In this document: in pieces, positions 50,407-58,524 of the stretch
How the letters are laid out: each line of letters opens with the position of its first letter
Numbering within the stretch: the first letter of the stretch is position 1
Assembly: GCA_944332505.1 (NCBI GenBank)
Contig: CALVKC010000001.1
Location: forward strand, 1-64,000
Length of the DNA: 64,000 nt
Direction of reading: 5' to 3'
Source of the DNA: an uncultured Bacilli bacterium
Lineage (GTDB): Bacteria; Bacillota_I; Bacilli_A; RF39; UBA660
Notes under the pieces: generated by a model
Told to the model about the DNA's origin: nothing
Database searches by the model: none
Seen by the model: the letters and a program-made list of their open reading frames with translations, nothing else
Translations under genes and position numbers: made by a program

Positions 50407-51315
50407 CTACTTATTTTCTTCCTTAGGCATTTTAATTCTGAATGAGAATCCATCTTTAAATAAAAGTTTATCAGATCTAAATCCTGCAGCTCCTTTATGT
50501 CCTCCTCCTTCTGGATCAAAATGTTTAGCAATTATTGAACAATTAATATCATCATAAGAAGAATATATTGAATAATTATATTCTTTACCATTAAATGACC
50601 ATCTAATTGCAAATTTATATTTATCATAATAACTACCAAAAGCTTGGCTAGATTTGATGCTGCTATTTAATACAATACATCTTTTATCATTAACTTTGAT
50701 AAAATATTTACTGCTTCTTGTATTTTTTGTATTAGAAATATCATTATATTTCTGAATAATTTCTCCATTTTCAATAACTTCTTTAGGGTCTGATTTCCAA
50801 ATTTTATCAGTTGGTCCATTTGGATACATTAAAGATCCTGTATTAAAATACATAGATTCTGGATAATTATGAATCATCCATCTATCATAATCATCTACTA
50901 ATGTTATAACTCGTTTAATATCATCTGAATCTATATTTGTATCTTTGATAAATCTATTATATACGATTCTAGCACCTGAATAATTCATATCGATGATTAA
51001 ATCTTTACATAAATTCGTAGATTTCACATAGTCATAAATTTCTAATGAAGATTCATGATGATCATACCAATAAACATTATTTTCTGATTTAAAACAGATA
51101 TTTGATAATTTATCAAACGTTGCTTCTGTAAATGAATAATCTACAATATAAACACTTTCTCCTTTGGCTACAACATCTGCTGTTGGAACTTTATCAGCAT
51201 AGTTTACAGGATAAAAATCAGTTTTTAATACTGATATTCCATCTTCTAATAAGTGTAAATAAATCATAGCAGCTGCTGCTTTTCCATCATTATCATCGTG
51301 ATAAAATATTTTCAT
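50407..51315 (-). CDS. DHH-family phosphodiesterase, copy 1 (302 aa)
   Basis: ATG 51315 (MKIFYHDDNDGKAAAAM) is chosen for the AGAGAGGA site; the long upstream frame lies in the neighbouring paralogue. DHH motifs I-IV are visible (HDDNDG, VDYSF, YDHHESS, VDDYD) plus the DHHA1 glycine motif GGGHKGAAG. Relatives degrade nanoRNA, pAp or cyclic dinucleotides using manganese. It is a tandem paralogue of 51398-52273. Substrate unknown. Confidence 0.85.
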   Translation of the reverse strand: MKIFYHDDNDGKAAAAMIYLHLLEDGISVLKTDFYPVNYADKVPTADVVAKGESVYIVDYSFTEATFDKLSNICFKSENNVYWYDHHESSLEIYDYVKSTNLCKDLIIDMNYSGARIVYNRFIKDTNIDSDDIKRVITLVDDYDRWMIHNYPESMYFNTGSLMYPNGPTDKIWKSDPKEVIENGEIIQKYNDISNTKNTRSSKYFIKVNDKRCIVLNSSIKSSQAFGSYYDKYKFAIRWSFNGKEYNYSIYSSYDDINCSIIAKHFDPEGGGHKGAAGFRSDKLLFKDGFSFRIKMPKEENK

Positions 51316-51346
51316 TATAAAATCCTCTCTTTCTTTTATCCATAAG

Positions 51347-51360
51347 TATAATATATAATT
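51347..51360 (-). promoter_or_regulatory. AT-rich promoter box (class A) for DHH copy 1
   Basis: Exact AATTATATATTATA on the minus strand, 31 bases before ATG 51315. Confidence 0.65.
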
Positions 51361-51376
51361 AAAATGTAAAATAAAA

Positions 51377-51398
51377 GAGATAGGTAAAATCCTATCTC
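51377..51398 (-). terminator. Terminator after DHH copy 2
   Basis: An 8-bp stem GAGATAGG/CCTATCTC followed on the minus strand by TTTTATTTTACATTTT. Confidence 0.75.
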
Positions 51399-52273
51399 TA
51401 ATATATTGTAAATTTATCTCCTTGTTTAAATAATAATGTTTTAGATCTAAAACCTGCAGCTCTTTTATGTCCTCCGCCTGAATAATCAAAATACTCTGCA
51501 ATTTTCGAGCAATCAATATCATCAAATTCTGAATATATTGAATATTCATATATAAGACCGTCAAATGCCCATCTAATAGCAAATTTATATTTATCATATA
51601 ATTTATTAAAAATTCTATGTGATTTTGTAGTATTGTTTAATATAATACATTTCTTATTATTTATATTTACATAATAAGCATGAGTATTTATATTTTCATT
51701 ATTAATTTTAATATTATATTTGTATATAATTTTACCACTATTTATTACTTTTTCAGGATTTGAATCCCATATTGATGATATAGGCTCATTATTATATATT
51801 ACAGATCCTAAATTAAAAAATAAAGAATCTTTTATTTTATTTATACCTAAATCATAATCATTAATTAATTCTATTATTTTCGATAAATTTTCAGAATCTA
51901 TATTAGTATTTTTTATATATTTATTATAAACTATTTTTGATGCTGAATTATTTATATCCACTATACAATATTTACATACATCTTTAAGTATATCTATAAT
52001 TTCTAATGAAGATTTATGATGATCATAGAAATATAAATTTTTTGTTTTATTAAAAATTTTAATTATTGTATCTTTAGTTTTATTATTAAATGAATAGTCT
52101 AAAATATAAACTATTTCATCTTTTTTGATATTATCTACATTTATTAGTTTATTGAAATAATTTAAAGGATATAAATCATCAGAATTAATTTCGATATTAT
52201 TATTTTTTGCATATAAATAAATCATAGCAGCTGAACATTTTCCATCATTATCATTATGGTAAAATATTTTCAT
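51398..52273 (-). CDS. DHH-family phosphodiesterase, copy 2 (291 aa)
   Basis: Same motifs as its neighbour: HNDNDGK, LDYSF, YDHHKSS, NDYD and GGGHKRAAGF. The two proteins align along their full length, with insertions only in loops, and have clearly diverged (copy 2 is richer in Asn/Ile). Both keep the metal ligands, so both may be active with different substrates. Each copy has its own terminator or promoter. Confidence 0.85.
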   Translation of the reverse strand: MKIFYHNDNDGKCSAAMIYLYAKNNNIEINSDDLYPLNYFNKLINVDNIKKDEIVYILDYSFNNKTKDTIIKIFNKTKNLYFYDHHKSSLEIIDILKDVCKYCIVDINNSASKIVYNKYIKNTNIDSENLSKIIELINDYDLGINKIKDSLFFNLGSVIYNNEPISSIWDSNPEKVINSGKIIYKYNIKINNENINTHAYYVNINNKKCIILNNTTKSHRIFNKLYDKYKFAIRWAFDGLIYEYSIYSEFDDIDCSKIAEYFDYSGGGHKRAAGFRSKTLLFKQGDKFTIY

Positions 52274-52329
52274 TATATCATTCTCCTTTCTAAGTTAAGC
52301 TTTAAATATTTGTTTATATTCAAAAAATA

Positions 52330-52359
52330 AAGATAAGGGAATATAATTTCCCTTATCTT
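52330..52359 (-). terminator. Terminator after topoisomerase B subunit
   Basis: An 11-bp stem AAGATAAGGGA/TCCCTTATCTT followed on the minus strand by TATTTTTTG. Confidence 0.75.
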
Positions 52360-52365
52360 ATAATC

Positions 52366-54750
52366 TTATAGATCGTCCTTTTTAATACGTATATCATTTA
52401 ATAATTCTCTAGTATTATTATTTAATAATCGCATTGTTTCAATTTCATCTTTTACATTTTCCATTGTATATTGGATCAACGTTCTTCCGCTATCTTCATG
52501 TGGATTGAATGTAGAATCAAATAGTTGCCATCCATCCATTTCACCTAATCCTTTATATCGTTTAATCTGTTTAGGTGTATTTTTATCAAATGCATTCATT
52601 AGTTCATATAATGTAACTACATTCCCGTTTAATTTAAATTGTTTAGGTGTATTATTTATATGATCTAATAATACTTGACATCTATTGATTAATCTATCAT
52701 TTAAGAAAATTCTATGATATCTTTCTTCGTATAATCCATCAATAACAATAGTATTTTTCTCTTTTCTCACATCTAAGAATTTACCTTTCTTAACAATTAA
52801 TTTCTTCAATTTTGAAATATTATTTGTTTCCAAAGGTAATGTAATATTACCTAATATATATTCAAGCAATAATGGATCAATAGCAAAAGTATCAGAAACA
52901 GTTCTTAATTCTTTCATATAATCCATATTCTTATAAAGAATTGCTGTAATTTCGGCTTTAGTCATTGGATGATTTTTAATATCTCTAAGATCATTATTTT
53001 TTATAAATAATGCTTGGATATATTTTACATAGTCAATCATTTCTGTAAAATATCTCATCTTAGGCTTCTTATTCTTTCCTCCAGATTTTTCTTCTAATCC
53101 ATATAATGGAGGTACTGCTGCATATAAATATCCTCCCTGAATTATTTGAGGACAATATAACAATATAAATTTAACTAATAATGTTCTAATATGAGCACCA
53201 TCTGGGTCAGCATCCGTTCCAATAATAATTTTCTTCCATCTTAATTTTGAAATATCACAGTTTTTACCATAACCACAACCAAATATTGTGATCATAGAAG
53301 CAATTTCTTCATTTGCTAAGAATTTATCTCTTGCTGTATTAAATGCATTAGGAATTTTTCCTCTAATAGGGAATATACCTTGAATATCAGAATCTCTTGA
53401 ATTCTTTAATGAACCCAAAGCTGAATCCCCTTCAACTATAATTAATTCTGCACCTTTTCTAGGATTTTCTGCCTTTACAAATTTTGCAGGCATACCTGTT
53501 AGTTTTGATGTATTATATTTAGTCGATAATTTAACTTTTTCTTTTTCGCTATTTAACCTGACTTCTGCAGCATCCTTAAAGAATTCGCATAATTTTTTGA
53601 CGTCATTTTGATTAGTTTTTAACCAATTATCCATTGTGGCAGTTATAAGATCACGACAATAATAATACATATCATCATTATCTAAAATATCTTTTGCTTG
53701 CCCACTAAATATTGGTTTAATATGTGCTACTGATACAACAGCCTTTAACCCTTGTTTAATATCACTATTATTTACACTAATCTTTTTCTTACTATTAGCC
53801 AAATATACGTTATTCATATATTTACGCCAATAGTTACATAATCCGTCAACAAAACCATCTAGATGCTTTCCTCCAATAGTTGGACAAAAGTTACTAAATG
53901 TTGTTATATGCTCTCCATTAAGATCTTCAGAATCATAAGTAAAAGCGATCTCAGCTTTCATGGTCCCATTATCATCAGCTACATAAATTGGACTAATAAG
54001 TGGTTTAGAAGTCTTCTTAATAAGATCAGTAATAATACCATCCTCATTAACAATTGTTTCTTCGTGTAATTTACCACGTTTATCCATAGCTTTAAAAATA
54101 ACTTTAGATCCACGATTTGTAAGCATGAGAATTTTTGAAGTTAATTCATAAATTTCTTGCCAAGTAACATTAATTTCTCCCATGATTTCATAATCTGGTT
54201 GAAACATAATTACTGTTCCTTGTTTATTTTCTTTATTTGGAATTACTTGTTCTCCTTTATCCCAAGGAACTCCTTTATAAAATTCTACATGTCTTCCTTC
54301 TCCTAAAATATAAGAATCGACTGTAAAAATACTAGATAATGCATTTACAACTTTACTACCTACACCATGTAAACCTGATGAATATTCACCTTTATTTTTT
54401 ACATAGTTTGTACTAGTATGCTCACTTGTAAATACACGTATAATATTATTAAACGGAATACCACGACCGTTATCTTCTACCATTACAGAGTTATCTCTTT
54501 CATCAAAGAATACTTTAACTACTGTACATGGAGAAATTGTACGAATCAATTCATCAATAGCATTTTGATAAATTTCTCGATACATATTTTTGAACCCTTT
54601 ATTTTTCAAATATCCAATAAATTGTCCAGGGTTTTGTCTAACTGCGTCCGAAAACACTGTAAAAGTTTTGATAAGATCGGCATAATCTCTTATAGCCTGT
54701 TCGGTTGTAGATAATTGATTATTTGTATCTTTTGTTTTTTTCTTTGCCAT
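52366..54750 (-). CDS. Type II topoisomerase subunit B (GyrB/ParE-like)
   Basis: 794 residues. The GHKL ATPase motifs are YQNAIDELIR, DNGRGIPF and SSGLHGVGSKVVNALS. A transducer domain follows, then TOPRIM with ELIIVEGDSALGSLKNSRD, IFPIRGKIPNAFN and IIIGTDADPDGAHI. It supplies ATP-driven strand passage with the A subunit at 47444-49801. TTATCTTTT-type spacing and no intron or gap are seen; the enzyme appears complete. Confidence 0.93.
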   Translation of the reverse strand: MAKKKTKDTNNQLSTTEQAIRDYADLIKTFTVFSDAVRQNPGQFIGYLKNKGFKNMYREIYQNAIDELIRTISPCTVVKVFFDERDNSVMVEDNGRGIPFNNIIRVFTSEHTSTNYVKNKGEYSSGLHGVGSKVVNALSSIFTVDSYILGEGRHVEFYKGVPWDKGEQVIPNKENKQGTVIMFQPDYEIMGEINVTWQEIYELTSKILMLTNRGSKVIFKAMDKRGKLHEETIVNEDGIITDLIKKTSKPLISPIYVADDNGTMKAEIAFTYDSEDLNGEHITTFSNFCPTIGGKHLDGFVDGLCNYWRKYMNNVYLANSKKKISVNNSDIKQGLKAVVSVAHIKPIFSGQAKDILDNDDMYYYCRDLITATMDNWLKTNQNDVKKLCEFFKDAAEVRLNSEKEKVKLSTKYNTSKLTGMPAKFVKAENPRKGAELIIVEGDSALGSLKNSRDSDIQGIFPIRGKIPNAFNTARDKFLANEEIASMITIFGCGYGKNCDISKLRWKKIIIGTDADPDGAHIRTLLVKFILLYCPQIIQGGYLYAAVPPLYGLEEKSGGKNKKPKMRYFTEMIDYVKYIQALFIKNNDLRDIKNHPMTKAEITAILYKNMDYMKELRTVSDTFAIDPLLLEYILGNITLPLETNNISKLKKLIVKKGKFLDVRKEKNTIVIDGLYEERYHRIFLNDRLINRCQVLLDHINNTPKQFKLNGNVVTLYELMNAFDKNTPKQIKRYKGLGEMDGWQLFDSTFNPHEDSGRTLIQYTMENVKDEIETMRLLNNNTRELLNDIRIKKDDL

Positions 54751-54812
54751 TATTCTTACCTCCCTACTTCTAAGTTAATACCATTTTATAAAAAAGATAT
54801 TAATAGAGAAAT

Positions 54813-54842
54813 TGTCCTAGTAGGAGTTTACCTACTAGGACA
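54813..54842 (-). terminator. Terminator after 54860-55714
   Basis: A 12-bp stem TGTCCTAGTAGG/CCTACTAGGACA, T-rich on the minus strand (ATTTCTCTATTAATATCTTTTTT). Confidence 0.7.
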
Positions 54843-54859
54843 TATGAGATTAAAACAAA

Positions 54860-55714
54860 TTAATCTGTCAGTGTTTTTGATACAGTTACCGTTTCAGGTT
54901 GTTTGTTATCAGCTGTTGTTTGTACAGGTGCCTGTTGAGGTGCTTGCCCTGTAAACTGCTGTTGATTGTTCTGTTGAGGTGCTCCTGTGAAAGGATTTAC
55001 TTGCTGTGGATATCCCTGTGGCTGTTGTGTTGGATATGGATATCCTTGCTGAGGGAATCCTGTCTGAGGATATTGCTGTGGCATTACAGGCTGACCTCCG
55101 AATGGTGTTCCATATGCTTGTGGCTGAGCACCAAATACTGGCTGACTCATTGCAGGATCATAGTAACCATTTCCAGCCATTGGATTTACCATATTTTGAT
55201 ATGCGTTAAATGCATTAGCATCTTGACCATAATAATATCCACTATTATCGTTTCCAAAAGAACGTTTGAAATCATTCAATGCTTGATCATAAAGATCTGG
55301 AATACGTTTAATAATTGGGATAATCTGGTTTACATCTCTAATAGTTTTTGCTGGTAAAGTAAGAGCACGAGATTTAACTGTCTCCATAAGATCTACCATT
55401 TGAGTAGCAACTTGGCGTGCATCACTAACAGTACCATCAAATCCTTTAAATTTAGTACCACAAATTGAACAAGTAAAATTACCTTCTTCATCTTGAGTAA
55501 GTGCAGATCTATTTTCATATCTGTGTGTACAGAAAGATCTAAGCATCTCCTCTTCAGGGATATTTAGATTAAAACCACTACTTTTTGTAGATAATGTTTT
55601 CATCTCCTCTGGAGTAATCCCTTGAGTCATTGATAGCTTTGGAGCTTCCTGATAATAGTATCCACCTGTTGGATAACCACCTGTTGGATAACCGTAATTG
55701 TTAAAACCGTTCAT
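54860..55714 (-). CDS. Zinc-binding protein with Gln/Pro/Gly-rich low-complexity ends (284 aa)
   Basis: The N-terminus holds the repeat YPTGGYPTGGYYY. A Cys/His ribbon follows (CTHRYENRS... CSICGTKF), then a helical core of about 90 residues, then about 100 residues of Q/P/G/Y-rich sequence (QQYPQTGFPQQGYPYPTQQP). Such prion-like tails can drive condensate formation. G+C is higher here because of codon choice. AAGGAGG precedes the ATG and a class A-like box lies upstream. It may be a transcription or replication factor; function unknown. Confidence 0.75.
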   Translation of the reverse strand: MNGFNNYGYPTGGYPTGGYYYQEAPKLSMTQGITPEEMKTLSTKSSGFNLNIPEEEMLRSFCTHRYENRSALTQDEEGNFTCSICGTKFKGFDGTVSDARQVATQMVDLMETVKSRALTLPAKTIRDVNQIIPIIKRIPDLYDQALNDFKRSFGNDNSGYYYGQDANAFNAYQNMVNPMAGNGYYDPAMSQPVFGAQPQAYGTPFGGQPVMPQQYPQTGFPQQGYPYPTQQPQGYPQQVNPFTGAPQQNNQQQFTGQAPQQAPVQTTADNKQPETVTVSKTLTD

Positions 55715-55806
55715 ACTTAATTCCTCCTTTTTATAATCTTATATGTATGCTGGTTTGCACATTGAGAAATAATAAAATAAATAACTATCCTTATTCCTCT
55801 CATTGT

Positions 55807-55820
55807 AATAATATACAATT
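55807..55820 (-). promoter_or_regulatory. AT-rich promoter box (class A variant)
   Basis: On the minus strand AATTGTATATTATT, upstream of 54860-55714. Confidence 0.5.
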
Positions 55821-55858
55821 ATAATTTTGTTTATAGTTGTATATTTTTTGAAAAGAGC

Positions 55859-55883
55859 ATTGCCTATGATGCTCATAGGCAAT
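55859..55883 (-). terminator. Terminator after 55886-56320
   Basis: An 11-bp stem ATTGCCTATGA/TCATAGGCAAT followed on the minus strand by GCTCTTTTC. Confidence 0.7.
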
Positions 55884-55885
55884 TT

Positions 55886-56320
55886 TTAATCTCCTTCTTC
55901 TTTTGGCTCATCGCCTCTTATAATATCAGTAGGATTATAGTTTGTTCTAGATAAAGGTTTTCTATAATCATATACTGCATTATACCATTTTAAAATCTTA
56001 GCTTTATTTTCTTCACTAATAGTCATTGCTGATTTTAATGAATCCAATAAAGCTTCAAGATTTTTTACATTAGTGTTACCCATGATAAATTGAATATTTT
56101 CATAGGTAGAAGTAATAACTCTAATAGGAAGACCAGCTTCAAATGATCCACTATCACTATCTGCTATAAGTCCTACTACTATTTCTTTTTCATCATCCCA
56201 TAATACTAAATCGGATGATAATGTAAAGTTAATACCATTATCAAATGCTATTCTAAGAGTTTTATTTTTACCATCTTGTAATAATGCATCTCTTAAAGCT
56301 ACAACTGCAGTTTTTTCCAT
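55886..56320 (-). CDS. Unknown protein (144 aa)
   Basis: AAAGGAGG before the ATG. The first half is beta-rich (KTLRIAFDNGINFTLSSDLVLWDDEKEIVVGLI), the second half helical, with an acidic tail EPKEEGD. It is downstream of 56367-56867 in one run. Function unknown. Confidence 0.7.
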   Translation of the reverse strand: MEKTAVVALRDALLQDGKNKTLRIAFDNGINFTLSSDLVLWDDEKEIVVGLIADSDSGSFEAGLPIRVITSTYENIQFIMGNTNVKNLEALLDSLKSAMTISEENKAKILKWYNAVYDYRKPLSRTNYNPTDIIRGDEPKEEGD

Positions 56321-56366
56321 GATATTTCCTCCTTTTATATTAATATTAAAATGTCATGGAAAATTT

Positions 56367-56867
56367 TTAAATAATATGTCTAAATCTAAATAATTGTGCT
56401 TGTACTGAATAATATACGTTGAGATACATTTCTCTAGTATGATTACATTGAGAACTAGACGCAAATGATATCATAGAATCAAGACAATTTAATACTGCAC
56501 CATATGCAAACATTAAATCTTTATTGTTATTCATAGTTTGTTGAAAATTTTCTGGTGTTACACCATATACATTTTCTAATGTTTGGATACCAAATTGATT
56601 TTGTAATACAAAATTCATAGAAGAATCATATACATGTAATTCTACATATTTAGCATATATACTAATTTTCACATTAGATAATACTTTTGTATCAAATAAA
56701 TATTCAAAATCTTTTTCTGTAATATTACCTCTAGTAATATCTCTTATAATACTTAATGCTTCTTTTTGAATATCATAAGCCGATTTTCTATTAAGAAAAT
56801 CAACACCTCCACGTTCTATTTGCTTTTGAAACCAAGTAGGTCTCTTTTTTCTCTGTGGTTTAGCCAT
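56367..56867 (-). CDS. Unknown protein with basic N-terminus (166 aa)
   Basis: Starts MAKPQRKKRPTWFQK with GGAGG upstream; the remainder is helical with one CNH near the end. The basic opening would fit nucleic-acid or protein docking. Function unknown. Confidence 0.7.
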   Translation of the reverse strand: MAKPQRKKRPTWFQKQIERGGVDFLNRKSAYDIQKEALSIIRDITRGNITEKDFEYLFDTKVLSNVKISIYAKYVELHVYDSSMNFVLQNQFGIQTLENVYGVTPENFQQTMNNNKDLMFAYGAVLNCLDSMISFASSSQCNHTREMYLNVYYSVQAQLFRFRHII

Positions 56868-56890
56868 AAATATATCCCTCCTAGTTATTC

Positions 56891-57310
56891 TTAATCATCA
56901 TCAGCGGACTCAAATGAATCTGCAATTCCTGTAAATACTTGTCCTTGTGATTCTAGTCCTACGCCAATGTTAGCAGATGTATCAATATTAATTACATAAT
57001 CATCAATATCAAATTCATCTACTATAGAATCTGTTTCTTTAACATATTTTACAAATCCGTAAATAGTATGTAACCTATCAAAATCGATTTCTTTTAATTT
57101 ATTTACAATAATAAATGATTCATCAACATCGATTTCTGTAATATTATTTTTAATATATTCATACGCATTTTCTCTACCAGTTATAAATTCCCAATATGTT
57201 TCATCAGAATTAGGAATTTTAATAAGTAATAAATATCTGTTATTTTCTCCTGGTTTAATCCTTCTAACAGGATTAATTAATTTTTTTCCTTCTAAAATAC
57301 TATTTGACAT
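56891..57310 (-). CDS. Unknown acidic protein with LINPVRRIKP near N-terminus (139 aa)
   Basis: AAGGAGG before the ATG and a class A box at 57339-57352. The product begins MSNSILEGKKLINPVRRIKPG. The string INPVRRI is identical to that at the start of the zinc-ribbon protein 22751-23020, although the rest of the two proteins is unrelated. The body is beta-rich and the tail acidic. Function unknown. Confidence 0.75.
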   Translation of the reverse strand: MSNSILEGKKLINPVRRIKPGENNRYLLLIKIPNSDETYWEFITGRENAYEYIKNNITEIDVDESFIIVNKLKEIDFDRLHTIYGFVKYVKETDSIVDEFDIDDYVINIDTSANIGVGLESQGQVFTGIADSFESADDD

Positions 57311-57338
57311 TTAAAAATCCTCCTTTTTATTTCATATA

Positions 57339-57352
57339 TATAATATCTAATT
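57339..57352 (-). promoter_or_regulatory. AT-rich promoter box (class A)
   Basis: On the minus strand AATTAGATATTATA, one base off the consensus, upstream of 56891-57310. Confidence 0.6.
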
Positions 57353-57362
57353 ATATATATTT

Positions 57363-57860
57363 TTATATAATCTTAATAATAGGTTTTTTATTAAATAATT
57401 TACACATTTTTAGATAATCATTATAAGTTAAACCATCATGAGGATTTGTTCTTATAAATCTTCTATTTAATCTATCTTTGAAATTAAATACTTGATCATC
57501 ATCTATTATTACTACGCTATTCGGATGAATATTCTTATTTTTTATATATTCAATAATAAGTTCTTTTTTATTAAATTCTTTTTTACTTGGTGTATATATA
57601 AGATCATATATAGGAATATTATTAATTATAAAAATATTTTTTAATTCTCGTATTAATTTATAATTATAACACCAAGATGATGAAATTATTATATTCATAT
57701 CAGGAAAAGCTTCTCTAGTTATAAATTTCAAAACTTCTATATTATATGGAGATATATCATCAGAAATCATATAATTTCTATCTAATGTATTTTTTGACAC
57801 TATAACTTGATGAAAATATGAATTTAATACACCATCCACATCTAAAAACATATATTTCAT
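57363..57860 (-). CDS. HAD-like phosphatase (165 aa)
   Basis: The N-terminal FLDVDGVLNSYF holds the HAD motif I (DxDG). IISSSWCYN gives motif II, and SVVIIDDDQ gives the C-terminal acidic motif. The pattern LDVDGVLN...SSW...IDDD...GLT matches the HAD domain found in phage and bacterial RNA-repair proteins; a phosphatase role in nucleic-acid end repair is plausible. It overlaps the upstream gene by 4 bases (ATGA). Confidence 0.8.
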   Translation of the reverse strand: MKYMFLDVDGVLNSYFHQVIVSKNTLDRNYMISDDISPYNIEVLKFITREAFPDMNIIISSSWCYNYKLIRELKNIFIINNIPIYDLIYTPSKKEFNKKELIIEYIKNKNIHPNSVVIIDDDQVFNFKDRLNRRFIRTNPHDGLTYNDYLKMCKLFNKKPIIKII

Positions 57861-58291
57861 CCTAAAACACTCCCGAAGAAAGTTAATTTTAATCTTTCTA
57901 AAACATCTTCTGGAGTATGTCCATCATATAATGGTGCTTTTGATAATTCTTTACATTCAAACAAGTTCCAATATTCCATTTTCTGATGATATGTTATTTG
58001 GCCATATGGTGTATCTAAACCGGCAATAAACCATCCATCTTCTGATGATCCATCAGAATGTCGTTTAGATTTCCAAGAATGGTCTACATTTAATTTACAA
58101 ACAATAGCAAATAATATTGTTCTATGATCATATAATTCATCCATTGTATGATAATTATCACAATTTTCTAATGCTTCTAAAAAACCAACGTATTGATCAA
58201 ATGTGTCTCCAATTTTTCTTAAGCCTGGATCATTGTGGTCTTCTAACCAGTTAATGTTATAATGTGCACGTTCTTTTAAGTTATTAATCAT
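57857..58291 (-). CDS. WDGH-domain phage protein (144 aa)
   Basis: ATG 58291 (MINNLKERAHYN) is preferred with AAGGAGGAC upstream. The pattern HSDGSSEDGWFIAGL, QITYHQKMEYW and APLYDGHTPEDVLERL is that of the WDGH family widespread in phages, function unknown. Here the W of WDGH is replaced by Y. It is coupled to the HAD gene by overlap. Confidence 0.8.
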   Translation of the reverse strand: MINNLKERAHYNINWLEDHNDPGLRKIGDTFDQYVGFLEALENCDNYHTMDELYDHRTILFAIVCKLNVDHSWKSKRHSDGSSEDGWFIAGLDTPYGQITYHQKMEYWNLFECKELSKAPLYDGHTPEDVLERLKLTFFGSVLG

Positions 58292-58305
58292 TTTTCTTGT
58301 CCTCC

Positions 58306-58518
58306 TTAAATAACACATAAAAGCATAGCGCATAAAAATAGTGTTAATACTATTGCACTATTTTTATATACTAAAATTACTTTTGAAATTTTATCAGTAT
58401 CATCATTTTCTAAATCTATAAAAAATATTAAATATATAGCTGAGCATACTAATAATATTAAAGCTACGATTATCGGTAAAGCTAATATTATTAATGATAA
58501 ATCTTTTAATACTTCCAT
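58306..58518 (-). CDS. Small membrane protein, two TM segments (70 aa)
   Basis: Two hydrophobic segments (LIILALPIIVALILLVCSAIYLIFF and VYKNSAIVLTLFLCAMLLCVI) separated by an acidic loop DLENDDTDK. It is co-transcribed with the Dda-like helicase gene (6-base gap). Function unknown. Confidence 0.65.
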   Translation of the reverse strand: MEVLKDLSLIILALPIIVALILLVCSAIYLIFFIDLENDDTDKISKVILVYKNSAIVLTLFLCAMLLCVI

Positions 58519-58524
58519 TTTTAA

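Noticed and set aside
54899..55357. Plus-strand open frame of 152 codons opposite the Q/P/G-rich protein gene
   Set aside because: It is the antisense shadow of a low-complexity coding region, with a Cys/Leu/Trp-heavy translation and no ribosome binding site.
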